A stretch of 64,000 nucleotides of DNA from an uncultured Fulvivirga sp. (GCA_947500555.1 CANMSE010000001.1:434001-498000), one strand, 5' to 3'; positions 8,849-19,772 are shown, counted from the first letter of the stretch. A program made the numbers and translations. The notes: a model not told the origin generated them from the sequence alone.

Positions 8849-9689
8849 AGAGATCTTCTTCTAGCTGCCGTGCCAACTGCACTTTCCTTTTGTTGATAAT
8901 AATATTTTTCACGTCTTCCTTAACAAATTCTAATGGTGAAATATTATCCGAAATGCGATACTCTTCAATTTTTAAAAAATATTTAAACTGTAAATCAGCA
9001 GTTTCTATGTAACGATTATTTCTTAAAAACTGTACCTTATTTGGTATTTCTGCAAGCGGAGAATTCTTAATAACTTCATCATACACCATCCAAACTGAAT
9101 CATTTAGCTGATAAGTTGCAGCAAAGCTCAACGCATATGAATTCAACTCTTCAATACTCTCTTCTTTCTTTGAATTAATAAGTGACTTCACCTTTTTTAT
9201 TTTAGGTGCACCTAAGGGGAGCTTGACAAACCTTCCTCTGATAATATTTTGTTTCAGTACAAAGTTATCTATGTTCTTGTCATAGTATTCCTGAATCTCC
9301 TGGTCTGTCACCTCCATATTCAGCTTTTGATTGATATAGTAAGACTGATACTCATAGCCCATTAAGCTAAATCTGTAGTCCAGGATTTTTCGCTCTATAT
9401 CAGCTTCATCAAATTCAATTTTCGTTGCTGCCTCTTGTATCAATAGTTGTTTTCTTACCCAACTGTTTACAAACCTCATAGTACGTTCCGTACTATCATC
9501 AGCTGACATTCCATTTGTTGCAATACCCTCAAGATCTTCAGGGTATAGATATTGGTCTCCAACTCTAGCGACAGGATCAGGTTTCGCTTCGTCAGAGAGT
9601 GGTTCATCTTTCATTTTGATCAGATCACAACTGACAAAGATTAAGGTAATCAATAAAAATAAGGTACTGTTAGTCTGCCAACTCTTCAT
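8808..9689 (-). CDS. SurA/PpiC-related lipoprotein without a clear parvulin domain
   Basis: A 293-aa lipoprotein: signal peptide MKSWQTNSTLFLLITLIFV followed by lipobox Cys in FVSC. The segment VARVGDQYLYPEDLEGI resembles the N-terminal SurA chaperone module, and the rest is helical and charged. I see no GxxG/FGxH parvulin motif, so it probably binds chains without isomerase activity. It overlaps both neighbours (41 bp and 20 bp), so the three genes form one translation-coupled set. The family assignment rests on the N-terminal pattern and context. Confidence 0.7.
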   Translation of the reverse strand: MKSWQTNSTLFLLITLIFVSCDLIKMKDEPLSDEAKPDPVARVGDQYLYPEDLEGIATNGMSADDSTERTMRFVNSWVRKQLLIQEAATKIEFDEADIERKILDYRFSLMGYEYQSYYINQKLNMEVTDQEIQEYYDKNIDNFVLKQNIIRGRFVKLPLGAPKIKKVKSLINSKKEESIEELNSYALSFAATYQLNDSVWMVYDEVIKNSPLAEIPNKVQFLRNNRYIETADLQFKYFLKIEEYRISDNISPLEFVKEDVKNIIINKRKVQLARQLEEDLYEKASQEKAFEIY

Positions 9690-11622
9690 ATACCTGATTT
9701 AGGATATTATCATCAATTTTCACTTCATACTTAGCTTTAAGTTCTTCAAGCCACTCTTTCTCCAATGCATTTTGATAGTCAGAAATAGCAGCTCCCTTAG
9801 CTTCGTTCAACTCTTTTGGCCTAGGTTTCTCAATAGCGCTTATCCAAACAAGGTGCTTTTTACCAGCAAAGGTCACGCGATGAGTTCCAACTTCCCAAGG
9901 GGCCTCATCCAGCACACCAACAGAACCTTTTTCAAAAGTACCTGCTTCCATTTCTAAATTTAATGAAGACCCTGAATTATATTCTTTATATAGATTACTC
10001 TTAGTCAAGAAACTAGAATCACTATTATTAATAGCCTTGATTATTCTTTCCAAGATAGCATCATTTTCCGTACTAAAGATTGATGCTTTCGCTCGCTCAT
10101 TCCATTGATAATTTGACCTATTAGACTCAAAAAACATTCCTAAACCTACTGTATCTTCAACAGCCCTATTCCAAACCTCTTTCTCCATAAGTTCAAAAAG
10201 CAAAATCCCCTCTCGATATTCATTAACGAGCATTTTATAGTCTACGTATTTTTCCTCAAGATGATCTTCTTCATAACTGATTATTTCCTCTTTCTTGTAT
10301 TTAGAATAGATCGTATTCAAATATTTCTCAGGAGAATAACTTGATGGTTTTTGAGCTGTTTTAACATATGCTAGAAAGTCTTGAATAGTCTTCTTTCTAT
10401 TACCAATTGTAATCAGCGTTTTCTCACCTGTTGAGCCAATAGATGGATTCCACTCACCTTTTATAAGTGAACTATCTACCTGTGCTGCTAAAGCCTCAAA
10501 AGCCTCCTTATTTTCACTAAATCCATTTTCTTTTTTTAATCGGCTCATCAAGACTTTTTCATTCATTTCAGATCTCACATCTTTTGCAATTCTTGATTCG
10601 ATTGTTGGTTTGAGCTTATCGAAAGATTCGATAGGCTCTCGTTTTATTAATTTGATAATGTGCCATCCATACTTAGTTTTAACAGGATCAGATAACTCCT
10701 CTTTATTTTTTAAGGCAAATGCTGCCTCCTGAAAAGGAAATGGCATCTGACCAACACTAAAGGGCCTTAAAATACCATTGGTATTTCGGCTGTTAATATC
10801 TTCTGAATTTTGCTTTACCAGTTCATCCCACTCGACTCCTCCAACAACTTGATCGTGTATTTCAAATATTTTATTTCTTACTTCGGAAGAATCTCCTTTA
10901 TGCCTAAGCATGATATGAGCTACCTGAACCTTTCCATTAGTCGGGCGCTTATCTTTAACATTAATCAGGTGGTACCCAAACTTAGTCTTTACAGGCATTG
11001 ACACTTCGCCAACTTTAGTAGAATAGGCTGCTGATTCAAATGGGTAAACCATTTGAAAAGAACTAAAATAACCTAAATCTCCACCATTAATTCGAACTGA
11101 AGGATCACTAGAATTTTCCTTGGCTACCTTTTCAAATGAAGCCCCATTCAAAATCTGATTTCTTAATTCAATTGCCTTGTTATAAGCTGAAAGAGTATCT
11201 TCTTCTATTATGTTAATCAATAAATGCGAAGCTCTTACTTCCATATTATAACGTTCATAAGCTTCTTTGACAAGCCTATCTGTCACTTGATTTTCGGATA
11301 AATATGGTTTTTTTAATTGCTCAAGATATGAATCAAGTTCTTTCTGAAAAGCTTCAGTCTCGTGCATATTACGACTTTTAGCTTCTTCTATCTTAAGCTT
11401 AAAATTGACGAAAAGGTCGAGATAATCTTTAATATCATCTTTCGTGTTTGCACTATCATTATTGATGTTATTCTTACTGTATACGTATTTGAATTCTTCA
11501 ACAGAGATAGGCGTATTACTCACGGTAAATAGAACTCTATTATCAGGAGATTTAACCTCGCTAACCTGAGCAGTCTTACAACTTGCAAGAATTAAAAATA
11601 TAAGTGAATACTTCTTGAGCAT
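9670..11622 (-). CDS. Two-domain PpiC/parvulin lipoprotein (peptidylprolyl isomerase)
   Basis: About 650 aa. ATG 11622 is chosen over an in-frame TTG 9 bp upstream because it begins a lipoprotein signal (MLKKYSLIFLILASC). A SurA-like N-domain is followed by two complete parvulin domains. The first runs from VRASHLLINI to TKFGYHLINV, the second from VQVAHIMLRH to TKYGWHIIKL, each with a G-rich loop and the FGxH/YGWH end motif. A long helical C-terminal region of about 300 aa has no recognised domain. It is the first of three overlapping PPIase-related genes. Confidence 0.88.
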   Translation of the reverse strand: MLKKYSLIFLILASCKTAQVSEVKSPDNRVLFTVSNTPISVEEFKYVYSKNNINNDSANTKDDIKDYLDLFVNFKLKIEEAKSRNMHETEAFQKELDSYLEQLKKPYLSENQVTDRLVKEAYERYNMEVRASHLLINIIEEDTLSAYNKAIELRNQILNGASFEKVAKENSSDPSVRINGGDLGYFSSFQMVYPFESAAYSTKVGEVSMPVKTKFGYHLINVKDKRPTNGKVQVAHIMLRHKGDSSEVRNKIFEIHDQVVGGVEWDELVKQNSEDINSRNTNGILRPFSVGQMPFPFQEAAFALKNKEELSDPVKTKYGWHIIKLIKREPIESFDKLKPTIESRIAKDVRSEMNEKVLMSRLKKENGFSENKEAFEALAAQVDSSLIKGEWNPSIGSTGEKTLITIGNRKKTIQDFLAYVKTAQKPSSYSPEKYLNTIYSKYKKEEIISYEEDHLEEKYVDYKMLVNEYREGILLFELMEKEVWNRAVEDTVGLGMFFESNRSNYQWNERAKASIFSTENDAILERIIKAINNSDSSFLTKSNLYKEYNSGSSLNLEMEAGTFEKGSVGVLDEAPWEVGTHRVTFAGKKHLVWISAIEKPRPKELNEAKGAAISDYQNALEKEWLEELKAKYEVKIDDNILNQVYEELAD

Positions 11623-11679
11623 GAAGGACAATTCATTTAAAACCCTGCAATTTTAACGATTTTGTAGCAAAAGAACTGG

Positions 11680-12099
11680 TTATGCTACATCTATCTTTTT
11701 AGTCATTCGACAGATGTTTTTCGATGACTCCTGAACAATTTGTATTTCGTCCATTATCCGCTTAACCAAGATAAGGCCCAAACCACCTTTGCGCTGTTTT
11801 TTTATTATGTCCTCTAATTTCGGCTCTTTATAACCATCAATATCAAATATTTCGGCTTTGTCTATGATATCGAAAATTATACCTGACCCTGATTCTACTT
11901 TCACTACTATTTCAATAGAGTCTTTAGCATTGCATTCATGTGAATGAATAATAAGGTTCGCGCAAACCTCATCAATTGCTAATACGAGTGTACTAGAATC
12001 AATTTCCGAGAGGCCATGCTTTTCTAATATATCCTTTACAAAAGACCGAATATCTCTCAGTTTCTCTTTTTTGCACGGTACCTTATAACTGTACTTCAT
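11680..12099 (-). CDS. RsbW-like serine kinase / anti-sigma-type HATPase
   Basis: A 139-aa GHKL ATPase of the HATPase_c_2 type. It has the N-box AIDEVCANLIIHSH (about residues 43-56) and the G-box GGLGLILVKRIMDEI. In partner switching such proteins phosphorylate a STAS antagonist and sequester a regulator. The STAS gene lies directly upstream with a 1-bp overlap, and the matching phosphatase precedes that. Bacteroidota are not known to have SigB, so the bound target is open; no sigma factor gene is in the window. Confidence 0.88.
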   Translation of the reverse strand: MKYSYKVPCKKEKLRDIRSFVKDILEKHGLSEIDSSTLVLAIDEVCANLIIHSHECNAKDSIEIVVKVESGSGIIFDIIDKAEIFDIDGYKEPKLEDIIKKQRKGGLGLILVKRIMDEIQIVQESSKNICRMTKKIDVA

Positions 12100-12434
12100 T
12101 ACAGAGTTGATTGTGCCTCTTCTTTAGAATCTTTAATAGTCAGAAGTTGGTCGAGTCCTAAAATCTCAAATACATTGGCTACTTTTTCATTCAGACCAAA
12201 AAAAGCTATACTGATTTCATGTCGTTTGAACTCCTCAATGTATGACATAAAAACTCCCAAGCCAGCAGACGAAATATATTCTAAAGCTGAACAGTCGACA
12301 AGAAACTCTTTTCTTCCACTATTGATGGCTTCAGACATAGCATTATCGAGTTCAATGGAAGAACTAGCATCCACCTCTCCAATTATGCTTATTAAATCAT
12401 AGCTGCCCTCTTGTATTCGTTTTACGTCAACCAT
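12099..12434 (-). CDS. STAS-domain anti-anti-sigma-type protein (RsbV-like)
   Basis: A 111-aa single STAS domain. The conserved loop DCSALEYISSAGLGVF (about residues 47-62) holds the Ser pair that an RsbW-type kinase phosphorylates. It lies between the SpoIIE phosphatase gene (42 bp upstream) and the HATPase gene (1-bp overlap), which completes a partner-switching trio. Confidence 0.9.
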   Translation of the reverse strand: MVDVKRIQEGSYDLISIIGEVDASSSIELDNAMSEAINSGRKEFLVDCSALEYISSAGLGVFMSYIEEFKRHEISIAFFGLNEKVANVFEILGLDQLLTIKDSKEEAQSTL

Positions 12435-12476
12435 ATCTCTATTACGTATTGTTAAAATTATTGTTCATTGATCGAG

Positions 12477-14540
12477 TCACTTGAATTTGACAATTAATGT
12501 TGTGTAATCATCATCTATTATAGGTGACCCTGTAAAGTCATATAAATCTTTAATTATGAGTTCTTGTATGTCAATTACTGAAGCATCAACACTTCTTGAA
12601 ACTGCCTCCTGCAATCTTTCATAACCATATTCATCGTTTTTAAAATTCTTAGCTTCAGTAATGCCATCTGTATAAAGCACTATGATATCACCCGACTTAT
12701 ATTTGAAACTGTTAGGCTGAATGAAGTTGGCAAAATCACCACTTCTTAAAATACCTAAACCCAGTCCTTTGTTTTGAAAAAACTGCCATTCTTTCTCCTT
12801 GGCATTAAAGAACAAGGTAGGGCAATGACCAGCACGAGCAAAATCTACACATTGTTTCTTAGTGTCTATAATGAAATAAGACGTTGTTATAAAGGATGTT
12901 TTATCTAAGCACTTACTTAAGGCTGTATTAGCTTTAACTAAAAAATCCTTTGGCTCTAAATCTAACTGAGCAAGGCTTTGAAATACTCCTTTCATTTGTG
13001 ACATATGAAAAGCCGCTGAAGTTCCCTTTCCCGAAACATCACTGATGATAATGGCCATACGATCATCATCAATTTTCAAGGTATCGTAATAGTCACCTCC
13101 AACTTCATCAGCTGCTTCTGAAAAGGCTGCTACGTCAAAATAATCACTCGACTCTAAGGTTTGAGGGAGCAAACTACTTTGCACTTTTTTGGCAATTTTC
13201 AACTCCTCCTTATAGCGTTCGTTTTGAATTGCTTCTGACAATAGCCGAAAGTTTTCTATCGAAATTCCAGCTTGATTGCTAAAAGCATCAATAATGTTTG
13301 CATTCTCTTTATTGAAACCGTCACTAACGTCCTTCAACAGTGCAAGAGTGGCCTCTTGTTTGCCTTTCACATGTACGGGGAAAGCTATCATGGAGCGGTA
13401 ACTAGTCCCCTTCAGTGTTGACAAGAATTTTCCAAGATTTTTAGTCTTGTCACTACCTTTGTCAAGTATGCCTTTTATATTATTATCAAGAAAATGTTCT
13501 TTAATCTTGATTATAGCATCCTCTTCAATATTATGAGTGAAGTACGTGCTCTGTCCATTAGGCCCATGTAATTCTATCCAGGCGGCATCGGCCAGTACGG
13601 TACTTACAGAACTTTCAAGTAAAATATCATAGACCCTTTCTTCATTTTGCTCTGTTTGAACAGATTGACTTAGCCGTTGAAAATTCAGAACCTCCTCCAG
13701 TTTTTGCTCGAATACTGAAGAAGTGGGTAAATTAAACAGGATGACAAGTAATGAAAATAAAGCATAGACAGCAATAAAGCTGATCATTGAAATGATAAAT
13801 ACACTATCTCTAAAATCTTGAAAAAGGGTGGTAGTCTCTGAGATGTCACCAGCAAACCCTGCCAGAGTGAAGCTAAAATAGCCAAGGTAGAACATCGCCA
13901 AGGCTATGAGTAGAATACTCTTCCATTTTTGCTTGAAGTTGAGATAGGCTACCCACTTCATATTAGCAGAAAGGAATAACCCTAATAATATCAGTATTGC
14001 TATAAAGTATTCTCTAAACCAGACTACGGCTGGCCCGTCAAATAGGCTGTATATTAGGCTCGCTAGCAGACCATATTCGAATACTTTCCAGGTAGTTAAA
14101 AGAAATTTTGATTTTTGATACAGTATCAGACGTTTCCAGACAATGAAAGTGGAAACTAGAAAAGAAATGACTAGCCCTAGATTGGCTAAATAGAGAAAAT
14201 CGAGAAAGACCACATTTTCAGCCAGCTTAGTACTACCTAAAAGATTGAGTATAAGCCTAAAAAAAAGAGAGATAATAGTGACTACCAACCCAGTGACAAA
14301 AACCTTCCATAGCAGGTCTACAAAGTTGATGCTCTCTGCTTTTTCAATCTTGAACTTGAAATAAAGAAAAATAGCAAAGGTAAATACACTTAATAGTATT
14401 TTGGGGATTTCCTCTCCGACACTCTGATTAATACTACTAGTGCTGCTAAAAACAATTGAAAGGTCAGTAAATACCAATGCCACCCATGCCAATATGGAGA
14501 CAAGTGTACTTAATCGTATGATGGCCTTTGCACTAAGCAT
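12477..14540 (-). CDS. Membrane-bound GAF-SpoIIE (PP2C) phosphatase, RsbU-like
   Basis: 687 aa. The N-terminal ~265 residues hold about seven to eight hydrophobic segments. A GAF-like region (about 285-420) and a coiled linker follow, then a SpoIIE/PP2C domain with GGDYYDTLKI, SDVSGKGTSAAFHM, LYTDGITEAKN and the terminal DDDYTTLIV, all metal-site motifs. It should dephosphorylate the STAS protein encoded next to it in response to a membrane or cytosolic signal. It is the first gene of a possible long minus-strand unit reaching moxR. Confidence 0.9.
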   Translation of the reverse strand: MLSAKAIIRLSTLVSILAWVALVFTDLSIVFSSTSSINQSVGEEIPKILLSVFTFAIFLYFKFKIEKAESINFVDLLWKVFVTGLVVTIISLFFRLILNLLGSTKLAENVVFLDFLYLANLGLVISFLVSTFIVWKRLILYQKSKFLLTTWKVFEYGLLASLIYSLFDGPAVVWFREYFIAILILLGLFLSANMKWVAYLNFKQKWKSILLIALAMFYLGYFSFTLAGFAGDISETTTLFQDFRDSVFIISMISFIAVYALFSLLVILFNLPTSSVFEQKLEEVLNFQRLSQSVQTEQNEERVYDILLESSVSTVLADAAWIELHGPNGQSTYFTHNIEEDAIIKIKEHFLDNNIKGILDKGSDKTKNLGKFLSTLKGTSYRSMIAFPVHVKGKQEATLALLKDVSDGFNKENANIIDAFSNQAGISIENFRLLSEAIQNERYKEELKIAKKVQSSLLPQTLESSDYFDVAAFSEAADEVGGDYYDTLKIDDDRMAIIISDVSGKGTSAAFHMSQMKGVFQSLAQLDLEPKDFLVKANTALSKCLDKTSFITTSYFIIDTKKQCVDFARAGHCPTLFFNAKEKEWQFFQNKGLGLGILRSGDFANFIQPNSFKYKSGDIIVLYTDGITEAKNFKNDEYGYERLQEAVSRSVDASVIDIQELIIKDLYDFTGSPIIDDDYTTLIVKFK

Positions 14541-14640
14541 AATAGTCTTGAAGATAATGAATTATGGATTTAGACAATATGCAACGTGCGTAAAAAGCAT
14601 CTAAATTAATTAAGTCTAAAAATCTACAATTCTCGCTGGA

Positions 14641-16122
<1,482 letters not shown>

Positions 16123-16140
16123 TTATAGTTATTTGCCGTG

Positions 16141-16148
16141 CAAAGCTA
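16141..16148 (-). promoter_or_regulatory. Putative -7 box for guaB
   Basis: Read on the minus strand this is TAGCTTTG, a full match to TAnnTTTG, and it ends 30 nt before the guaB start codon. No convincing TTTG -33 element is present; TTTA lies 16 nt upstream. Confidence 0.42.
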
Positions 16149-16244
16149 CAGAATACCGAGATATTAAATACCTAATCTTCCAAAAAGAATTTTATAGACC
16201 TGTTGAGGTTATCTTGGTATATTTAAATCATAAAAATACTTCTG

Positions 16245-16937
16245 ATGAAAAATATTATTACTCGAATATTCTTAATGCTCTTCTCTGTGTTATCAACAGC
16301 TCTCTTTGCTCAAGTTCAAGAAGGTAAAGCTTCGTACTATGCAGATAAATTTGAAGGTCGTATAACTGCAAATGGTGAAAAGTACAAACACTCAAAATTG
16401 ACTGCTGCTCATAAAACATTACCCTTTGGAACAGTACTGAAAGTTACAAATGTGAAAAACAATCTATCTGTTGAAGTAAGGGTAAACGATCGTGGACCAT
16501 TCGTATCTGGTAGGGTCATAGATTTATCTAAATCTGCCGCAGAAAAACTAGACTTCATCAATGATGGCTTAGCAGATGTGAAAATAGAAGTAGTTGATGC
16601 AGGTGACGGCAAAGGTGGCGGAATCATTAAACCCATAGATCAGGTCGTAGTTGATGAGAAAGAATTTTATGAGTTTAATGTTGATAGAATAAAACCCGGA
16701 GGTTTTGGCATACAAATAGGAAGCTTTCGAGAATTAGCTAATCTGGTGAGACTTGCTGACAACCTGAAATCATCTTACAAAAAAGAAGTGACGGTACAGG
16801 TGAAGGTTATTGGAGGAGTAAAAGTATACAATTTGATTGTGGGCAGCTTCAATACTAGAGAAAAAGCCAATCCATTTAGAGTGAAAGTACAAAGGAGATA
16901 TCCAGACGCCTTTGTCGTGGACTTCAGCAAATTGTGA
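16245..16937 (+). CDS. rlpA: RlpA-family double-psi beta-barrel protein with SPOR domain
   Basis: 230 aa, secreted: signal peptide ends near LFAQ (about residue 22). The DPBB/RlpA domain (about 25-110) contains EGKASYYADKFEGRITANGE, the AAHKTLPFGT segment and VNDRGPF with the conserved Asp. A SPOR domain (about 152-228, FGIQIGSFRELANL) binds denuded glycan at the septum. RlpA homologues act as lytic transglycosylases or septal-ring proteins. Its stop overlaps the GTG of the next gene. Confidence 0.9.
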   Translation: MKNIITRIFLMLFSVLSTALFAQVQEGKASYYADKFEGRITANGEKYKHSKLTAAHKTLPFGTVLKVTNVKNNLSVEVRVNDRGPFVSGRVIDLSKSAAEKLDFINDGLADVKIEVVDAGDGKGGGIIKPIDQVVVDEKEFYEFNVDRIKPGGFGIQIGSFRELANLVRLADNLKSSYKKEVTVQVKVIGGVKVYNLIVGSFNTREKANPFRVKVQRRYPDAFVVDFSKL

Positions 16938-18475
16938 AAGACTATTTTTTGATATTATGCCTTGTCTCTGGGCTATATAATAGTCAAGCTCAGGATACCC
17001 TTGTCACTTATAATGAACTGACTTTCAACTCTGAATTCGAGAAACACGCTTTTAAAAAACATTTTGAAGAAAAGCAAAATAACTATTTGGAGCTATTTCT
17101 CGGATTGGACTCGGATGTCGATAATTCATTTTTTTTATTCTCTCAAAAGAAGTTCCTGTCAGAGTTAGCATTGCTTAATGACTCTAAGATTCTCAATAAA
17201 AAGCCTGAGAAGAAGGTCAAAATAATTTACGAAAAAGTCCATAATTCATTTTTTGATCAATATCAGGATGAAAATCATTTTTCGGACATTTTCAAAAATG
17301 GAAAATATAATTGCGTGTCAGCCACAGCCATGTATGGTCTTATATTTAATGAATTAGACGTTCCATTTACGATCAAGGAAAAGCCGACCCATGTATACAT
17401 AGTGGCATATCCAAAAAAAGAACAGGTTTTGGTGGAATCGACTGATCCCACTGGAGGTTTTATTCGATTTACTGACAGCAACAAACAGACATTGATTAAC
17501 CAGCTTAGTAAAGCTAAATTGATAAGTAGCTCAGAGATGAGGAACATGTCTGTAGATGAGCTATTTAAAAAGTACTATCTCATTGATGAAGACATCAATC
17601 TAAAACAGCTAGTAGGTATCCAATATTTGAATGATGCCATTTATAGAATGAATAAGGAGGATGTGGAGGGGGCCTACAACCAGGCAGAGAAAGCTTGTAT
17701 GTTTTATTCATCAGATCGCACATCCAATCTTTTATTGGCCACTACGCTTGAGTTCTTAGTAAATCAAAACTTTGAGTCTATCGAGTCAGTGAAGTACCTG
17801 GCAAAACTTTCTAGGTTTGAACAATTGGATGATGACTTCGTTCTTAGTGAATTTTCAAGGATGATCAACATACTATTAATCGAGAAAGGAGATTCTGAAC
17901 GATTAAAAGAATATTATAACAAGCTCATTAACCTTGTTAACAATAAAAAGATAGAGCTAGAGATGAATTACATCTACCATTACGAACAAGGTAGAGCAAG
18001 ATACAATCAGGCTAAATACAAAGCTTCACTTCCATTCTTTGAAAAAGCCTACAGCACAAAACCCACTAATCTTGATATAGGCAACATCTTTATCAACGCT
18101 ATGATCAAAACAATGAGTAGCATACCAAATATTGAAGCAATACAAAAATTGGAAGAATATCATGCTGCACATCCTTCTTTGATTGAAAATAATTTCTTTA
18201 AGAGCATGCTGGCCAATACTTATCTTATAGAATTTGGACAGGCTTTTGATCTGAAAAAAGAAAAAGACGGATTGAATTACAAAGCTCTTTTTGAAAAATA
18301 TTATAGTCCCGAACTTAGTATAGATCAGAGTAACCTGGGTAGAGCTTATTCAATTACTGCTGTTTATTATTTTAGGAAAGGTTACACAACAAAAGCAAGG
18401 CAGATACTTAATGAAGGACTAAATAAGGCTCCACATAATCATGAGTTGCAAGTAAGGAAGAGAATGATTCGCTAA
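16934..18475 (+). CDS. Secreted transglutaminase-like protein with TPR-like C-terminal half
   Basis: 513 aa, starting at GTG within the rlpA stop (GTGA). The signal peptide ends near SQAQ (about residue 20). A transglutaminase-like core is suggested by YNCVSATAMYG (C127), KPTHVYIV (H153) and VESTDPTGG (D171), which gives the order and spacing of a Cys-His-Asp triad. The rest is helical with TPR-like repeats (for example YNQAKYKASLPFFEKAY). The overlap with rlpA suggests a joint envelope role, possibly on cell-wall peptides. The substrate is unknown. Confidence 0.72.
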   Translation: MKDYFLILCLVSGLYNSQAQDTLVTYNELTFNSEFEKHAFKKHFEEKQNNYLELFLGLDSDVDNSFFLFSQKKFLSELALLNDSKILNKKPEKKVKIIYEKVHNSFFDQYQDENHFSDIFKNGKYNCVSATAMYGLIFNELDVPFTIKEKPTHVYIVAYPKKEQVLVESTDPTGGFIRFTDSNKQTLINQLSKAKLISSSEMRNMSVDELFKKYYLIDEDINLKQLVGIQYLNDAIYRMNKEDVEGAYNQAEKACMFYSSDRTSNLLLATTLEFLVNQNFESIESVKYLAKLSRFEQLDDDFVLSEFSRMINILLIEKGDSERLKEYYNKLINLVNNKKIELEMNYIYHYEQGRARYNQAKYKASLPFFEKAYSTKPTNLDIGNIFINAMIKTMSSIPNIEAIQKLEEYHAAHPSLIENNFFKSMLANTYLIEFGQAFDLKKEKDGLNYKALFEKYYSPELSIDQSNLGRAYSITAVYYFRKGYTTKARQILNEGLNKAPHNHELQVRKRMIR

Positions 18476-19224
18476 TACCCTCTATTCTCAATTGCTAAAT
18501 TATGTTTCGCTTCTGTAATGTATGGATTGCCTAATTTTGTCTTCACAACTGCCAGTATTCGTACTTCTTCCATTACAAAACCTCCTGCTGGCAGATTATA
18601 AGACAATTTCAGTACCCCAGGTTTGTAGTTTGACCTTGCTCCATGGTCGCTTAAAAGACACCCATCTTTTGAAAGTGGGGTATTGACATAGAAGTCTACT
18701 CTTTTAGATCCATCCGACATTTTTACTTCCAAATGAAATTTGCCATTCACCAATATGGTGTTCTTCTCATCAAATACAATTCTGGGATACTTCCTTTTTT
18801 GGCTTCCATCCAAAAGATATTCTTTTAAGCCTGAACAAGGTAGTCCGTTATGATAAGGGACTTCTGCCATCAGCTGTCCATTCTTTCGATACTTCTTTCT
18901 TATTCCTTGAATTTTATTGCTCACGTACGGGGTGCTTTGAAAGACTTTCCCATGTTCGTAATAGGTAATTGCGTCACCATGTTTTTGACCATTTACATAA
19001 TCAATTTGTTGCCTCAGCTTGCCGTCTTTGTAATAAGTTTTAGCAAGTCCATGACGCTTGCCATCTTTATAGGTTATTTCGTTCTTTAGAATATTGCCAG
19101 CTCGATATTGCTTTACTACACCATCCTTAATTCCCTTCTTTGACGATGATTTTTCAGTACTATTTTCGCAACCAATGACCGCAACCGAGAGGCATAACAT
19201 TAGAAAATAAAGTCGTAGCTCCAT
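18472..19224 (-). CDS. MORN-repeat (YwqK-like) lipoprotein
   Basis: About 250 aa. ATG 19224 is chosen over an in-frame GTG 12 bp upstream because it starts a clean lipoprotein signal with lipobox AVIGC. At least four MORN-variant repeats follow (G..HGLAKTYYKDGKLRQQ, GDAITYYEHGKVFQS, GIRKKYRKNGQLMAE), then a C-terminal beta-rich domain of about 100 aa that I do not recognise. Its stop codon overlaps that of the convergent transglutaminase-like gene (CTAA). Role unknown. Confidence 0.8.
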   Translation of the reverse strand: MELRLYFLMLCLSVAVIGCENSTEKSSSKKGIKDGVVKQYRAGNILKNEITYKDGKRHGLAKTYYKDGKLRQQIDYVNGQKHGDAITYYEHGKVFQSTPYVSNKIQGIRKKYRKNGQLMAEVPYHNGLPCSGLKEYLLDGSQKRKYPRIVFDEKNTILVNGKFHLEVKMSDGSKRVDFYVNTPLSKDGCLLSDHGARSNYKPGVLKLSYNLPAGGFVMEEVRILAVVKTKLGNPYITEAKHNLAIENRGY

Positions 19225-19246
19225 AAAGTGAACCACTAATCTAAAG

Positions 19247-19690
19247 TTATTTGTTCTTAAATAACTTCTTATAAATAGGTTTTCTGTATAAAAATTGAAG
19301 ATATAAAGCTGGATAGAGCAAAAGACTCATTATCCAAAAAGGCGCTTTAAAGTTAATGTCATCAACGATTTGACTTTTTTTTGAATCAATTCTATTCACA
19401 ATATGATGATGTTTCCATTCCTTTAGAAAAAATGGAAGTTCAACACCTTCATCGATAAATTCAAATATTTTCTCATCTGTATGATCGTAAGTAATATCGC
19501 TCACCCATCGCTGCTTAAAAAGAATAAAGTTTAGCTCTAAAATAACCTGGCCTCCCTTAATGCAACCATCAAACTTAGTCAGCTTCACTGGAGGAAATGG
19601 AGGGTTAAGTTTTAGAAATAGCTCTTCGTCAAAGCCTTCTTTAACTTTTAAGTGGTTTGACTCTACAACCGTTGAAATCTTTAAGTGCAT
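19247..19690 (-). CDS. SRPBCC (START-like) family protein
   Basis: 147 aa. The pattern fits the ligand-binding SRPBCC fold: an N-terminal beta strand (MHLKISTVVE), FDEELFLKLNPPFPPVKLTKFDGC, a long beta region with EWKHHHIVNRI, and a C-terminal helix that here is strongly hydrophobic (FWIMSLLLYPALYLQFLYR) and may touch the membrane. Similar small proteins are common in Bacteroidota without a known ligand. It lies 22 bp upstream of the MORN lipoprotein on the same strand. Confidence 0.7.
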   Translation of the reverse strand: MHLKISTVVESNHLKVKEGFDEELFLKLNPPFPPVKLTKFDGCIKGGQVILELNFILFKQRWVSDITYDHTDEKIFEFIDEGVELPFFLKEWKHHHIVNRIDSKKSQIVDDINFKAPFWIMSLLLYPALYLQFLYRKPIYKKLFKNK

Positions 19691-19732
19691 ATTCTATTAA
19701 AGGTTTATTGTGAGTAATTGTTTACTCCTCTT

Positions 19733-19766
19733 ATTGCTAACATATTAACTCAATCAAATATCTTTG
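19733..19766 (+). promoter_or_regulatory. Putative promoter of pnuC giving a near-leaderless transcript
   Basis: TATCTTTG (19759-19766) fits TAnnTTTG. ATTG at 19733-19736, 22 nt upstream, is a weak -33 match. Only 6 nt separate the box from the pnuC ATG, so the transcript would start at or next to the start codon. Confidence 0.42.
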
Positions 19767-19772
19767 ACGCCA

